In this document: positions 1-13,299 of the stretch, one piece after another
Layout: every line of letters begins with the position of its first letter
Numbering within the stretch: position 1 is the first letter of the stretch
Assembly (NCBI GenBank): GCA_022702705.1
Contig: CM040432.1
Location: 45,534,540-45,598,539, forward strand
Source: Papilionanthe hookeriana x Papilionanthe teres
Lineage: Eukaryota > Streptophyta > Magnoliopsida > Asparagales > Orchidaceae
Reading direction: 5' to 3'
Length of the DNA stretch: 64,000 nucleotides
Translations under genes and position numbers: made by a program
Notes under the pieces: generated by a model
Database searches by the model: none
What the model was told of the DNA's origin: nothing
The model's input: the letters and a program-made list of their open reading frames with translations, nothing else

Positions 1-1186
1 AGAGTTTTGGGTAGGCTAGGCGGGTGTAGTGGTTCCGGGGTCGAAAATCGAAAATTTGGGAAATTGAAGATCGGGTGAATATAAGTGGAATGAAATCATT
101 TTGGTTGAGCCATGAAGCCATATCAAGCCCACATGAGCCATGAAGGGACTCATTTGAGGCATCCACTATGTTGTTCCTAACCCTCTTGCTCGAGGGCTTA
201 GGGGTTAAGGACCATCCATGTGGATCACCTACATGAGTCAGGAGGTCAAGTTGGGTATGGGTGTGGTTTTAGGAGGTGTGTGGAAGTGTAGTAGTGCATA
301 AGTGTAGTGTATGTGTAAGTCAGCCCTCACTGCGACCAGGCCACCTGTAGGCGGCTCTAAGGCCAAAGAGTCCTATAGGAACTCATACTTTAAACTTCCA
401 CATTTGATTTCAACCCTCTAGGTGATTAGGGGTCTACAATCAAGTTTGTGGAGTTTCTAGGGAATTAAGAAGTGGTTTGAATTTCTAAGTGGTGGGTCGC
501 AATTCTAATCCTCTAGGATAGTCAAAGGAAAAGCCTAAGGCTAGATCCTAAGTACTAAAGAGAAGAAGAGAAGACCTCATCAAAAATGAGGTCAACAATG
601 GCCCGGACGTGCTTTGACGTGTTGGGATACCCCCGTCAAGATGATTTAGGTTATTCCGTGGGTTCCGTATGCCGATGAGCCGCGACCCCATTTGGGATGT
701 GAGAGACTCACTCTGTGCCTGATGGCTTAGCGAGATCTTTGAAGCATCGAGACTTTCCCACACGGAATAATCTCCCTTGATTGCTTATACCCCAGGTCTA
801 TGATAATATAAAGCGAAACTCCTTTTATCGAGAGTATTCTTGGGTATCCCCAAGATGTAATTAAGCAGTAGGAATATGTTCCTCTGGGAGTGCTCTTGAC
901 CCCAGAACAGGTACATACACTTGATTCTCTGGTTATGGGTAGTTTACGTAGATACTTCTTTCGCGGATATTGGTTCAAGGTGCCTCTGCCCGATCTTGTT
1001 TGGGCGGACATGCTTGACTTATCCTTGCGAGGTTTATCGCACGTAGACTCTCCATGTTTTTCTTTTCTCTTGTTTGTTACTTTGTCGTATGTCCCTTCTT
1101 AATCGGTTCCTCTCCTCTTCGAATCACTTATTTGATTCGGGAGGGAGATTTATTCGAATAGGGGAAGTATACGACGACTGACAAGC
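1..1186 (+). repeat. Family C copy 1 (C1): 3' part of a 5' LTR-like segment
   Basis: About 160-620 here is repeated in direct orientation at 6930-7202 plus 8911-9085. Both copies hold a block ending in a purine run and the motif GAGGTCAACA, and a block with the phrase GACCAGGCCACCT or a close variant. A Tat/Ogre-like primer-site core starts at 1187, so I read this as the end of a 5' LTR that begins left of the window. I see no credible coding region; the short ORFs here lack family features. Direct repeat: seen. LTR status: inferred. Confidence 0.5.
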
Positions 1187-1196
1187 TGGCGACTCC
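1187..1196 (+). other. Primer-binding-site core (TGGCGACTCC)
   Basis: TGGCGACTCC matches the start of the primer site used by plant Tat/Ogre-type Ty3/gypsy elements, and a longer match occurs at 48729. The bases after it (TTTTAAAATA) do not continue the match, so the site is degenerate or truncated. It sits directly after the repeated LTR-like segment, where a primer site is expected. Confidence 0.4.
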
Positions 1197-2050
1197 TTTT
1201 AAAATAAAAAAGAGAAAAAGAACGGCAAAAACAGGATTTTTCAAGGTCGGACAATAGGAAATTCAAATGGAAAAGTGCAAATTTAGAATGGTTATTCTCA
1301 TAATCCAATGGAAGAAGGCTGTGAGATGGCACGGATCTTGAAGAGAACCTCAGTGACTTTCCAAACTACCCTATAGTTTGCATTTAATTTAGAATATATA
1401 TTATTTAATGTTTCATCTTGTTAATTTTATTATTTAGGGCTTACATCTGCATGATACTGATCATGCAGGTAGCCTGGAAGATAGGACCTCGGAGTCCTAA
1501 GATGATTTAAGACTTATATTGCATGTTGTGCAAAAGCCTAAAAGATAAGGCGAGGGTTTATATCGTACTAGACGAACTAACTCAAAGTCCTTTGGCTTGT
1601 TTTTTATTTCAAAGAAGTTTTGTTGTTGCAGACATTTTTACTCTTTCGAAATGCCCTTTCGCATGTCCTCATCGTGTTGCCTACGGTGTTTGCTCCAAGT
1701 TCCTCATTGCAGCAGGTTTAAGTTTAGCAGTGTTTAATTAAGAAGGTTGAGAGAAGTATCGGGTTTTAGAGTTCAAGTTTTAGTTTAGTTTTCAAGTTTG
1801 ATGTTATATCCATAATTATTTAAATGTCTTACTAAAGAGGGCATTTAAGTTGATTAGAGTGACACCGGTTAGGATCCCACGGTTCCCTCATTCAGACACC
1901 ACTATTTTCTTCGGCTTCACTTAGTCTAAATGAGTTTACCAAACTCAAATAAATGAATTCAATAAGTTCATCTAAACAGGGGGAAATCACATTAGCAGCC
2001 GTAGGTTTCTTCATCCGAGGGATTCCCGATCATCTAAAGAGACGTATTAA
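1197..2050 (+). other. Presumed internal segment of C1, no intact gene
   Basis: This is the segment between the primer-site core and the second LTR-like copy. About 1550-2050 matches the reverse complement of about 45000-45480, with a strongly conserved block containing TTAGGATCCCACGGTTCCCTC at 1870-1890. A purine run at 1979-1988 (CAGGGGGAAA) is a candidate polypurine tract, but the matching position in C2 is degenerate. Weak similarity exists between the short translations in the two copies around CSKF or CSKLL, but no known domain is recognisable. An internal part this short would suit a non-autonomous element. Confidence 0.35.
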
Positions 2051-5000
2051 TTTAGTTGCAATTGTCTTTGTTTTGTTTTGTTTGTGATTACTTTTTAGAG
2101 TTGTTTTATCTTGTTGTTGTTTTGAATCTTGTTTTGATTTGGTTTTGGTTTATCATGCAAAGTGGCATAATTTACAGAAAATGGAAAGTACTTAAAAGTA
2201 AAGTGCAGTAAAGAAAAGTACTGTAAATAAACTATAAAAGCGTACTTATCCTCTTCTCGCACTCCAGCTAAAATGTCAGTATTTATAGTGTATATATAAT
2301 CTTGCAGGGAATTAAAATATGTTGCATGGAAGGAAAGCAGGAAAAACTTGTTTAAAGTGTGCATAACTTGGTGGCTCCTATTCATAGGATGATCTTTTTG
2401 AGCAAAGCATAATAGGTTCAGTTGTCCTCCAAGATATCCAAAAGACCATAAAAGTGTTCGGAGTATGACCCTAAACGACTTTTATGACTTTTTGGAATGT
2501 CACGAGTTCCTCTGAACTTATTATGTTGCTAAATCATTCATTCATTACAAAGTAAGGTTTAGTGAGTGTGTTTTAACACTATTCTCAGTCATAATTAATG
2601 TTTTAATCATCTCAAGAGCGGGGTAAGTATCACTTGATATTTCATTTTATAAATAATGTGAGTGAAGCCTCTTAAGGAAAAATTGATTTGCTAAGGAATT
2701 TAGCCAAATAATTTAAAGTTGGGCTAGTAGTATTTTTAAAATATTCTTAATCAATTATGTTTTCTTTTAAAAAAGTCATTAATCAAAATTTTGTATTAAA
2801 CTTAGTTCACTCCTAAGCCCTTAAGGATTATGGGTAAATTTGTAATTATGGGAACGATAACTTAAATGTCATTTAATCTCTATCCATGATTGTATTATCA
2901 TCAAACCATTAGTTATAGGTCTTAAATTAATGAGTTATTATTTTCCAAAATCAAACCCCCACCTTAGAATCATTTGATTTAATTAACTTCCAAAATCATG
3001 ACAATTATAGGAAATTACAATTATGCCCTTGTCATGGGAAGAGGTGAGATTGGTTTCTACGATTTAAACCCATGTATTTCAATCATGTAACAAAGTTCAT
3101 TAAAATCATTTACTACACATTTACCTCTTGATTCAGCCTAAATAGTAATTTTAAATCTTGAATTCCATAATTATCATTTTGCCCCTTTAAGGCCTATCAC
3201 TTCATAATTCATTAAATTCAACTCAAATGACTTTGAAATTTTTCTGTTACCCAAGCCATGGGTCAATTAAAACATTAGAGGAGAAAATTGTGATTTTTCT
3301 ATTTTTTTATGTATATAATTATTTCAATGCAAAAATAGGTGTTTTTAATATTTATTCATTAACATAGCCAAAACAAATTACCTGTCCTTACAAAATTATT
3401 AGAGTTTCACTTAGGTTAAAAGACCACCTAGGACAATTTTCATGATTTTTTAAGTTTTATTTTAATTATTATATTTATTTGTTTATGTTGAGTATGAATT
3501 AAATATAAACTATTATTTTAGTGAAACATTAAGGTTTATATTTTTCTTAAATCTCTTTAAGTTTAGAAAACTCGGGGAAGTAAATTTTATATTTTTATGA
3601 TTTTATTTTATTTATTATAATTACTTAAGTGAAAAATTAAAGAAAAATCATTTTTCAGCTCTTTAAAAATTTATAACTTCACTTAGAAAATTAGAAAAAA
3701 TATTTTAATCATTCTCAAGTGACTAGGGAATCAAATGTTTCATTTTGTTGCATTTTCATATTTTTTGTGATTTTTATGATTTTTTAATTATTTTTAAATA
3801 TTTAAGTATTAAAAAATAGCTTAAAAATAAATTATTTATTTTAACTCTAATTTTATTTTTCTTAAGTCACCCTAGTCACTAGGAACACTCAAACCTTTGT
3901 TATAATTTACGTAATAATATTCGAATTATTTGAATTACTTTAGTGCCAAAAAATGTTGTTTTACTTAGAAAATATATTTTAGTGATTAAATCAATTCAAA
4001 TTGACTTCCAATTTTTATTGGGGTTAACATGATTATTATTTACAGTATGGAATGATTTTTTTATTATTTTATTTATTTAATTTTTTTTAGTTTTAATGAG
4101 TTAATTACTTAAAAAGCCATTTTTAATTACTTAAATCCATTTAAGATTTTTCCTAGGATGCGCTGACAATAGTGAATCTACTAAACAAGTTTTGTATTTT
4201 TCTGATTTATATTTTTAATTATTATAATTTTTAAACTAAACTAGAGAGGTTTAACTTTAAAATTAAGGATTTCTGGCTAGAAATGTCTTCTGACCTTGGA
4301 AAAATCAGAGAAGATCCCTAACAATATAGAGAGTAAACCCTTCAAATCCCATGTCATGGTGAATTATATTTAACAAGTTATGATTTAACGAAGTTTCAAG
4401 ATATTCAATTAATTTAAAAATAAATATAAGTGAAACATGTTTGATTTTATTTCTACATTGTTCTACTCTATTCACTGAGCAATATGATATATTTTTATTT
4501 TTATAAATTTTCTACACCAAGTTATACATTATTAAAGGTTTTCTGATTTAAATAAAAAAAATCTGTATTTTCCTACTTATCCAGTGCGACGCCACCTTAA
4601 CCTAGGCTACTTCGAAGCTCCTCATGGGGTTCCTCTATTCGGTGCCGCCATCTGACTCAGCAGCTATGCGTCTCATGGTTCACGTACCATTTACTCATCT
4701 GATGCAATCCTAACCCTCCATCTGTTATACATGCAATCCAATGACTCTTATACATCATCCCTAACTGACCTACCCCATAAAACGTTCATACTAAAACCTT
4801 AAGATCTCTTCCTAGACTCAACTAAATCACTTCGAGTTTATTCTTACACCTTCATCTAGTCCAGACAAACACATACATACGATTTATCAACTATGAAATT
4901 AAAATTTTCTTCATAAAAGACCGAAATGAGCTCGATTTAGGGAAAAAATTCAATACCTTTGCCTTACAGTTGTAGCCTCAATCAGGTGCTTGTAGAAGCT

Positions 5001-7202
5001 TCAGAGGGCTTCGACAAATGTCCTAGAACTGTTGTTGGGCTCTTTTGTATTGTCTGGTTTAAAACTCTTCCTACAGGTGTGAAGGCTGAGGAGAAATCCT
5101 AATGTAGAGGTGCATGGAACTGGGGCTTTCAGTGGAAAATTTCCTCTCTAGCTCTGGTGAAACTCAAGGAATGGTCAATTTGAGGTTTGTTGGAGTTTAG
5201 TGAAGTGTCCTGTTTCTGGCTTGATTTTGAGCTCTGAAATTGAGCTCAAAAAGTGGTGGAGGTGGTTGGAAAATGGTTGGGTTGTGCTTAGGAAGGCTGG
5301 GAGAGTCTCTAGGAGTAATTTTACAGAGTTTCCCCTAGGTTTTGTGTCTTCTTCTTAGTTGGTCGTGAAGGGGTGGTGCTTAAATAAGCTTGGCCATGGT
5401 GGCCACAAGACTGGCTAGTGGGTGCAATCAACTGCCTATGTGGAGGGTTGAGCGGTGTCAATGGCCAATAGGGTTTGGAATGATTGGATGGGTGTAATGG
5501 ATTTTGTTTAAGATGGGTTGGCTCTCACTTTTGGAGTTCTCCAGTGACTAGGTCTGTCGGCCATGCCTGAGCTGGTGGCTAGGGTGGTCAGGTGAGCCAG
5601 AGGAAGAGTTAATGGTGAAAAAAAAAGGTTGGTGATGCTTGGTGGCAAAGATATATTTGGTTTAACTAAACATAGGTTGAAATCCATTAAATAATGGGAC
5701 CCTTGGTCCATGGCTCAACTAGGTTAGGCTAGTTGGATCTAGGTTGGTTCCTAGGGTACAAACCTTAGCTGTGGTGGACTTGGGTTGGTTAATTTGGGTT
5801 GATTTGGTCAAATTTGGTGTTTGGGTCCAAAGTTTGGGTTTTGGTTCAACTTGGGTCTTGGTTGGGTTTGGGTTAGGATTTGGGTCAAGTGATTGATAAA
5901 TTTGGTTAAGATGATTGTCATGACAGGTTTTGGATACAAATTGAGTGATTTTAAATTGATTGGAAAGGTTATTTTGGTGGAATTTGGTCATATGTTCAAT
6001 TTTGGGGCATTTGGGCTAGACTTGGGTTTGGATTGTGCTAGGGTTTGGAGATGGTTCAATTGATGGTTCAATTTGATGTAGGTGATTTTTATGAAGAGTT
6101 TTAGATATAAATTGGGTGGAAATTTTGGAGTTTGGAGGTTGAATTTGGTGAGATTTGGGCTTTTGGTCAAAATTGGGGGTTATGGTTTAAGTTGGATTTG
6201 GGTGAGCTTTGAGTTCAAATTTAGGTCAATTAATCATTCAAATTAATTTGTGGAAGTGTTATGAATATTTTAGAATTTAAATTTGGGGAAATTTTTTTTT
6301 TATTATGGGGTTCAATTTGGGGGAATTTAAGGGTATTGCTAAATTGGGGATTTTGGATTGGCCTAGCAATTGGACTTCAAATTCTGTTAAATTGGGCTTG
6401 GATTTGGTTTCCATTGAGATTGAGGATGATTAATTTGAGTTTGGAATTGAAATTAGGGAAGATTGAAGTTAATTTGGTTGAAATTGGGGGTGATTTGGGC
6501 ATTTTGGGCCTTTAAGGGTAATTTGTGGATTTTAGTCAAAATGGGTCGATTTGATCAAATTGGGCTCAATGGAGTGGTTCAAATTTGTTTTGGGGAAATT
6601 TGGACTAATTTTGGAAATTGTAGAAATTTTTGTAATTTTTTAAGCATGAAGGGCATTTTGGTAATTTTGGGGGTTTTTGGGTATTTTGGGGTATTTTGGT
6701 CAATTTGAGTGGTTTGAAATGTTTTGAAATGATTTTTGAAGAGAATTTGAGAATTTGAGAAAATTTGAGAAAAAGTAGGGTTGTAGGGGCAATTTGGTAA
6801 TTTTAGTGAAGTTTGGGATACATAGGTTAAAATTGGAAATTTGATGAAATTGGGATTAATTAAGGATGTCAATCATGATATCAGTATATTTGATCCATGA
6901 AACAAGGAAAATTCCCATTTTGAATCTTCTATGTGTTGGTCCTAACCAAACCCTAGCCTAAGGCTAAGTGCTCGGGGAACCACCCACATGAGTTTCCAAA
7001 ATAATGGGGAACTAAGGTTGGGCATGTTTGGTTTAGTGTTTTAGGTTAAGAGTGAAAGTGTGAGGTTCAAGTGTGTGCATGTGTGCAATCCTGACCCAGA
7101 CCAGACCACCTAGAGCTAGTCCTAAGGATTGACCATCCTATAGGGGACTCCTCTTGAGTTTCCTTATGCTTGGCTCCATCCTACTAAGTGCTAGAGGTTA
7201 GT
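2051..7202 (+). repeat. C1: presumed 3' LTR, main part (AT-rich)
   Basis: This long, very AT-rich stretch (especially 2580-4560) has no credible genes. From about 2100 to 5960 it aligns in reverse orientation with 41087-45000. Examples are the block around 2350 matching 44650 (ATAACTTGGTGG) and the block around 3260 matching 43770. The part at 5700-6860 is strongly G+T-skewed on this strand. 6930-7202 repeats 160-430. The start at about 2050 is a guess; no TG...CA end could be fixed. Confidence 0.45.
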
Positions 7203-8910
7203 TGACCCACTGAAAATATGTAAGATTTTCATGCCTATTTTATATTAATTTTGATAATATTGCACTTTAAAGAAGGATATTTTTGATGTTTTTTCTGCTG
7301 GTATGTTGATTTATGGACAATGGAGCGAATATATGCAAAAAAGAGCAAATTTGGAGCAAAAATGACAAAAAATATGAAAATTTGATCTAGGGTGCCGACG
7401 ACGAGATCAACAACGCTGATGGTGAATTTTTCCCGAGAGTTCAGAAAATGTTATAAGGAAGCCCGCTGACGGCGAGAACGAGGCCACCGACAGCAGAGCC
7501 ATATGAAAGAGGGTCAGAGGCTAAGTATTCTAAAAGGTCGCCGATGGCACGCTCGAGGCCGCCGACGGGGTGATCGATGGTTCTCTCACAAGGTGCATTT
7601 AATATGGATGATTTTTGAAGGGATGCTTGGAAAACTCTTGGAAACTCTTCAACTATTTTAAAAAGAAATAATTTGGGCCCGAAAAGGTTGTTGTCGAGTC
7701 TTTTTTGGTTGTTATTCGTGTGTCCACCGAGTCCATAGTGTGATTTCTAGAGTGTTAGTGAGTGTCTTACTTTAGATAGTGAGTTCAATTAGTTATATTT
7801 TGTGAGGAATTCTTCGAGAGATTGAATGAGTGGAAGAGAAATGAAAGATTCCTTCCTCCTTGCCATTTCGAAGAAGAATTCTGCGTGCTGGAAAGAAATG
7901 AAGAGATTTAGAGGAACTTCAAGGAGTTTTCTTGGGGAGGAATTTAAGATAAGTTGTATTTACTTATTTTAGTATGTAAAACTTTATTTTAATATATGAA
8001 ATCCAAGTTTTATCGTATCCTCTCCATGAAATCTGAGTAATTTTTTTGTCTTTCTACTTGTTTTGATATTTTTGTGAAATGGTAATTTAAAATTAGTGTG
8101 CTAAGAGAATTTTAAAAGAAGTTGTGATAATCGTTTCACTTAAATATTAATTTACTTTCAATTTGGCCAATTGATTAGTTAAAATATGTTGAGTTTAACA
8201 ACTATAGTGAGATTACATCCGAGATTCAGGGAGGTCAAAGTCCTTGAAAGTAGGGTGCAAATAAATAGGGAAATAATTTTTATCGGGCGTAGAATTGGAG
8301 ATTTTAGAGTGACAGACTAAAATCTTCAATTCGGTCCTATTATTTGCGTGCTGAAGTGTAGATGTTAGCTCTTAGGCGAGGGGAACGTGGGAGCTCTGAA
8401 GTGAGAGCTGACATCATCCCAGCCTAGCCACAGATTCAGTAACCAAACATAGGATTAGTCAATGTTCTTTATTCTTGAACCAAAGGGTAAAGAATAGGTA
8501 TGCTCCTATTTGGCACAACACAGTAATAAACTAATTTTAATTATCCATTCACTTAGATTTCTTAACAAGGAGAAGGATTCTTGCTTATATATTTGAACTT
8601 CACTTTATTAGTAGAATTAGTTAATTGTTAGCAGAATTAGTTTATTTTAAAAATTCCATCTTATCTACGATTGCATATTAGTGACAAATATGCAATTCGA
8701 TCTATAAGTTATGATTATGAATTTACTTCTATAATCCTAGTCCATAGCCTCTAAAATATTCCCTGTGGGATAGATATCCAGAACTCCACTAGAGCCCTGT
8801 ATTACTTGAGTGATACGTATACTTGCATTGAATAGTAACTCTGCGATTATAGAAAATATTATATACTAGTTACAAAAATTAAAATTACGCTAAGTGCGTG
8901 GAGTGGTTCA
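7203..8910 (+). mobile_element. Solo LTR S1, Athila-type (subfamily A), in C1
   Basis: It begins TGACCCACTG and ends GTGGTTCA, and is flanked by a perfect 5-bp target duplication TTAGT (7198-7202 and 8911-8915). Length is 1708 bp. The first 100 bases align with the start of the LTR at 39428-41086 read on the minus strand, sharing GATATTGCACTTTAAA or a close variant. The last part shares the conserved AAGTATACGTATC block (reverse complement here near 8811-8824). No internal coding sequence remains, so this is the product of LTR-LTR recombination. Removing it restores continuity of C1 with its other copy at 160-620. Confidence 0.88.
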
Positions 8911-9085
8911 TTAGTGGCAAGCAAATAAAACTCCAAGTGAACTAAAGAAGCATTTTTAATTTCTAGCCTAGGATCTAGCCCAATTGAACCCAATTTCCAG
9001 TAAGACTAGGAAATCCTATGGCTAGATCCTAGGCTCCTAAAGTAAGACTAGACCTCAACAAAAGTGAGGTCAACAGGCCTGAGAC
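8911..9085 (+). repeat. C1: end of the 3' LTR-like segment after S1
   Basis: It continues the direct repeat with 440-600, sharing GGCTAGATCCTA and GAGGTCAACA. The match stops at about 9080, where sequence shared with the CACTA copy at 15.0 kb begins. The remaining ~580 bp of the LTR (equivalent to 600-1186) is absent here, so C1 is truncated at this junction. Confidence 0.55.
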
Positions 9086-10560
9086 TCTCTCAATTTCCAG
9101 TAGAAAAGAGAGCAGGCCAAGCAAAATCCTGCTCTTACTGTGGAGGCATGGGTCTCGAAGCACACTAGTGTGGTGCTCCCACATACGAAGTATAAAATGA
9201 GGTTGATAATCCTTTTTTTCTATGTAGAATCTTATTTTATATTAAATGTATGCTAGCTATTTTATTACATTAAATTCTAGAGAAAGGCGGTAGCCATCTG
9301 CTGCGGAGTTACACTAGCACGCTCATTGGTCATAGTTGGATTAGTCATAAGATTAATTGACATGTAATTCAAATAATTATAAAAGTTATTTAGTCTCCAA
9401 CATTCATTAAATAAATTGTTTGTGGGAGACCTTCTAGAAGCCAAAGGAGAGCTGATCCCAGTAGTCAGGCTGTGGTTCAACCATAACTCATGATTCTTCT
9501 GACTACAACCTATGGAGGGAGGCTGTAGATTACTAAAAGAAGGGTAGAGTTGATGAGACAGGGGCTTAAACGCCAGCCTATGATGCTCATCCCTCCAGCT
9601 CATCTTGTGCATTGACTTCTAATGCTTAAGAGGAGGAGCTTCGTAGGAAGGATGTCGCTTAGGTCTCCACCCACTAGCCACCCTAAAGTCTGAGGTGGAG
9701 CTGAAGATGAAGACACATTTCAATGCGATACAGTGTCGTGCACTACAAGGATCAAAGCAGCCAACTCAAGATGATGATGACGATGACAATGATGAGAAGA
9801 TGGAGGAGAGTGAGTAGAGAGTTATTTTTTTCTTGTTTGTTTATGTAAAATAATTTATACGAATAAATAATATTTTATTTATGGATAATTATTCATTTCA
9901 GTTGGTTTAATGTAATAATTTTTCATTTATTTTTGTCTATGATTTATGTGTTAATTACTGATGTGATATTAGTTTTATAACTACTTTGATTAGTACACTG
10001 TGCCATGTGAAAATTGTCGTCTTATGATTGTAAATGTATAAATTGTGGTGTTGAAGAAGGAGATTTAATTATTTTTTTCTGATGCTATAAGTTTTCAATG
10101 ACTTACCTACGGATTTACGACAATCTGTAAGTGTTCCAATGGTCGTTTGATGGACTAACAAATAAGTAATGTCTTTCTAAAGTGCTGCAATTTTTTGACA
10201 GATATAGTCGTCGTTAATTATCAACGGTTAACCAATGGTAGTGCAATAATTTTCCAAAAAAAGTGCGTCACTTCTCTTACGAAAGTGCTACACATTGTTG
10301 ATGTCCAAGGGTGTTGGTAATAACACCGATAGATAACGACAACATAAAAATGTTACTTATTCACACCAACAGTGATGATTATATTTCTTAGAGAATCATT
10401 GATTTAAATTAACCATAGGTAATTTTGTCTGTAAATGAATGACCAACAATTGTTTTGATACTATATTTAAATCATAGGATATAACGTTAACATCAAATTT
10501 TAAATAATCGTTGATGGTGTTAGACCGTCAGAAATCAGCTAAATTTTTTTATTGCACACA
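9086..10560 (+). mobile_element. CACTA (En/Spm) copy D1, 3' part
   Basis: It shares with 15060-16600, in the same order, the block around CTGTGGAGGCATGGG (9139 here, 15093 in D2), the TATGATGCTCA.CCCTCCA block (9568), an acidic C-terminal coding tail (9695-9818) and a 3' non-coding tail. The 5' half of the element is absent. I could not find a clean CACTA terminus, so the right end is approximate. Confidence 0.6.
9096..9818 (+). pseudogene. Decayed Transposase_24-type protein, C-terminal part (D1)
   Basis: Read in shifting plus frames, this encodes fragments matching the homologous gene at 14679-15834: a segment with the pattern CGGMG...KHT.G.LPHT, an LWREA segment, and a tail of basic/hydrophobic heptads followed by an acidic run (DDDDDDNDEK) and a TAG stop near 9816. 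The family (Pfam PF03004, plant transposase Ptta/En/Spm) accompanies the main CACTA transposase. Several stops interrupt it and the N-terminal part is missing. Family assignment is by eye. Confidence 0.5.
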
Positions 10561-10972
10561 GCACGCAATTTATATATTTATGTAACTCACACTTAAACTT
10601 TCGTATTCACATACACAACACGCTTTGCTTCTTTAAATTCAATGCATGAAAATATATATTTTACTTTTACAAAGTAATAATAGTGTTATTTTTTATTAGA
10701 TATTGAAAAAAAATTTAGTGCTATGTGTGTAACCATGAAAGTTTAGGTTTAAGATATGTAAATGCATAAGAATTGTGTTATATGTATGTAAACTTTCGTA
10801 TTTGAATAAATCACACTTTGGCGCGTTAAACCAATGCATGAAATCATGTAATATATAAGTCCATTACCTATTTAGTTTATAAATAAAAAAAATTTAGTAT
10901 TTCTGTTCAGTTTCCACACTTTATAAAATATTTTATCAAATATACGGGTAACTATGAATATGCACGCACTGA

Positions 10973-11500
10973 AGTCATGGATGTACAATATATTATATTC
11001 AGATAGAAAAGGACTCATTGAGGAGTTCTTGAATAGTGTTGAGATCTTCATGCAAGCAACTTCTCAGGTTTAGAATACTTATCAGAGGGAAGGTTTTAGT
11101 GCCATGTTCAAAATATAAGAATCTAGCGCACTTAGCGCCCGATGAAGTTGTATATGGTTTATATCATCAATAATTTCAACCAGATTATTGGTTTTGAACT
11201 TCACATGACAAGCTTAAGCATGCCGTTTATATCGAAGTTGTAACTTCAATTAGCTCTACTCCTTCAATGAGTTATGGTCTTCCATCTATGTTAGACTTAA
11301 TCAATTTGTATAAATGGAATTCCACAAAACAAGACCTTATTATCCGATTCAAATGGAGGAAGAGGCACCTAACCAATAAGCCAAGATGTTTTATGAATTA
11401 CTAAATGTTATACACGGATAACTATGAGAAGGTTTTATATCCATTCTAAGTTATTAGTAGCTCTGAGAATGTTTAAATTAAAATAGAGTTTAACATGCCC
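10973..11500 (+). pseudogene. CACTA TNP2-type transposase, N-terminal fragment
   Basis: The translation starts around MYNILYSDRKGLIEEFL, continues through a decayed cysteine-rich part and an LAPDE.V..Y..F pattern, and later gives EEAP...AK.FYELL. These match the Transpos_assoc domain and following linker of plant CACTA transposases. The first segment (about 10980-11090) reads open from an ATG at 10978; after that, stops and frame changes appear (TAG near 11071). No transposase activity can come from it. Neighbours downstream belong to the same element. Confidence 0.6.
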
Positions 11501-13299
11501 TGAAATTAACTAAATTAGGTTTTATGATTACTCAAAGAGACAAAAGTTAACAAAAAATTAGTTCCACACCACTTATAGAAAAAGAAAATACTTGTCTCCA
11601 ACTTTGGTTTGAAATTAGAGAAGTATAATTTTTGTGTTAATGGATGCATGTTATTTTATAAGGTTGATACAATTTAGATTTAATGCATATTTTTTGAGTC
11701 TCCAAGAATCAAACTTAAAAATAAAAAAAGTAAGATGTAGGAGCACCTTTTTTTACCATTTATTGTAGGTTTTAAATAACTAATGACTTCTGTGAAATAT
11801 GGTAAAAAATGTAGAATAAATTATAAGAATCAAATGAAGGCTAAAATAAAATACGACTCTCAAGCAAATGAAGCCAAAGTTCCACGTAGAAGAGTCAATG
11901 CAAGTGCCCAAATGTGCCAAAATAAGAGCCTATTCAAGGCTCAAAAGAGCCACATCAAAAAGAAATATTTAAAATTGTAATTTAGTAATTATATTTCAAT
12001 TTTAGTTTCTATAATATTTAATTTTTTTTAATTTGGAGGCTGCTCATAAATAATAATACTTAAGAAGGAGGTTAGCACCTTTATTAATGGCCACTTACCC
12101 ATCCCTTCAAAATTTCCTCCTCCATTTTTGAGCATTTTATCATTGTAATATTTATAAATATATCTGATATGTAATGAATTAAATTATTTATTGAATGAAG
12201 TGTTCGAGTGAAAATGTTCACTCTTGTTACTTGGTGCTTAGTGGCTTAGTGTTGGCTTTTCTTTAATGAGATTAGATATTTATCTTTGCTTTACTTTTAA
12301 GTGCTTCATTATCTCTCCATAATACTCAATATAAAATCTTATGCACACCCTCATCTCTTAAACATCTTCCTAAACATCTTTTAATTCGATTTGTAGAAGT
12401 CCTTATTCCATTGATTAAAATTAGTGTGTTTTTTCAGGGAATATGTGCAACTCGTTTAAAAATTGACGGCCTACACCAGTTAGAAGAAAAAATTTCCGTA
12501 ACACTTTGTAAGCTTAAGAGAGTATTTTATCATAGTTTTTTTCAACTCAATGCAGCATTTGTCTGTACATTTACCCAACGAGGCATTAATTGGATGTTCA
12601 GTACAGTACCGTTGGATGAATCCATTTGAAAGGTAATTACATTGATACCAATTAGTTAATCACTCATTTATAAAGAATATTGCCAATTTGTGTTAAGAAA
12701 CATTTTTTTTTAGACTTTTGATTAAATTGAAGAAAGCTGTGAAGAATAAGAAATGACCAGAAGGATCAATATGTGAAGTACATTTACTATAAAAGACAAT
12801 GACATTCTGCTCCTACTATTTTGGGGAAAAAGAATCCACAAAAGAATCATTGGATTTGGTGCCACCATCAACTCTTTTTGTTTTCAGTAGTTAGATGAAG
12901 CATCGAGGAGGTTCACATTATGTTATTTTAACGATCAATAACTTTGAGCAGCGACACTTTATGTTCTTCTCATGTTTAACCCTTTATTGAGTAAGATATT
13001 TTTTTATTATATATGTTCACTCATTTATCCGAAAAATGTCATGATGAAATAATTCAAAAATGTTCTAATTTGTGAATAGTTTATTAGTAGATTCGTTAAA
13101 TTCAGTTGAATATGATTACACCAGCAAGAATATCGAGAATAATTTTCCCTAATAGTTTACAACACATGTAACCGAATAATGAGAAATTCATTTCTCATAT
13201 GACATGTGAATTTTCATTAACACATGATTTCTTATGTATATATTAATCGATTCATGATTGGAGAAATAGGTATATCAAGGGATGGTAGATATTGTTTGG
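11501..13299 (+). other. Unassigned part of CACTA D2
   Basis: This AT-rich stretch should hold the transposase core if the element were complete, but I find no DDE-type motifs. Short open stretches at 11783-11980 and 12411-12629 match nothing I recognise. Most likely it is a deletion or replacement of the core by decayed sequence. Confidence 0.35.

Noticed and set aside
1523..1741. 72-codon open frame in C1 with a weak counterpart in C2
   Set aside because: Similarity between copies reflects DNA homology of the repeat; frames are not kept and no domain is recognisable.
5508..6872. Several Asn/Pro/Lys- or Gly/Ile/Leu-rich open frames
   Set aside because: They are produced by the G+T-skewed simple sequence on both strands; no family features.
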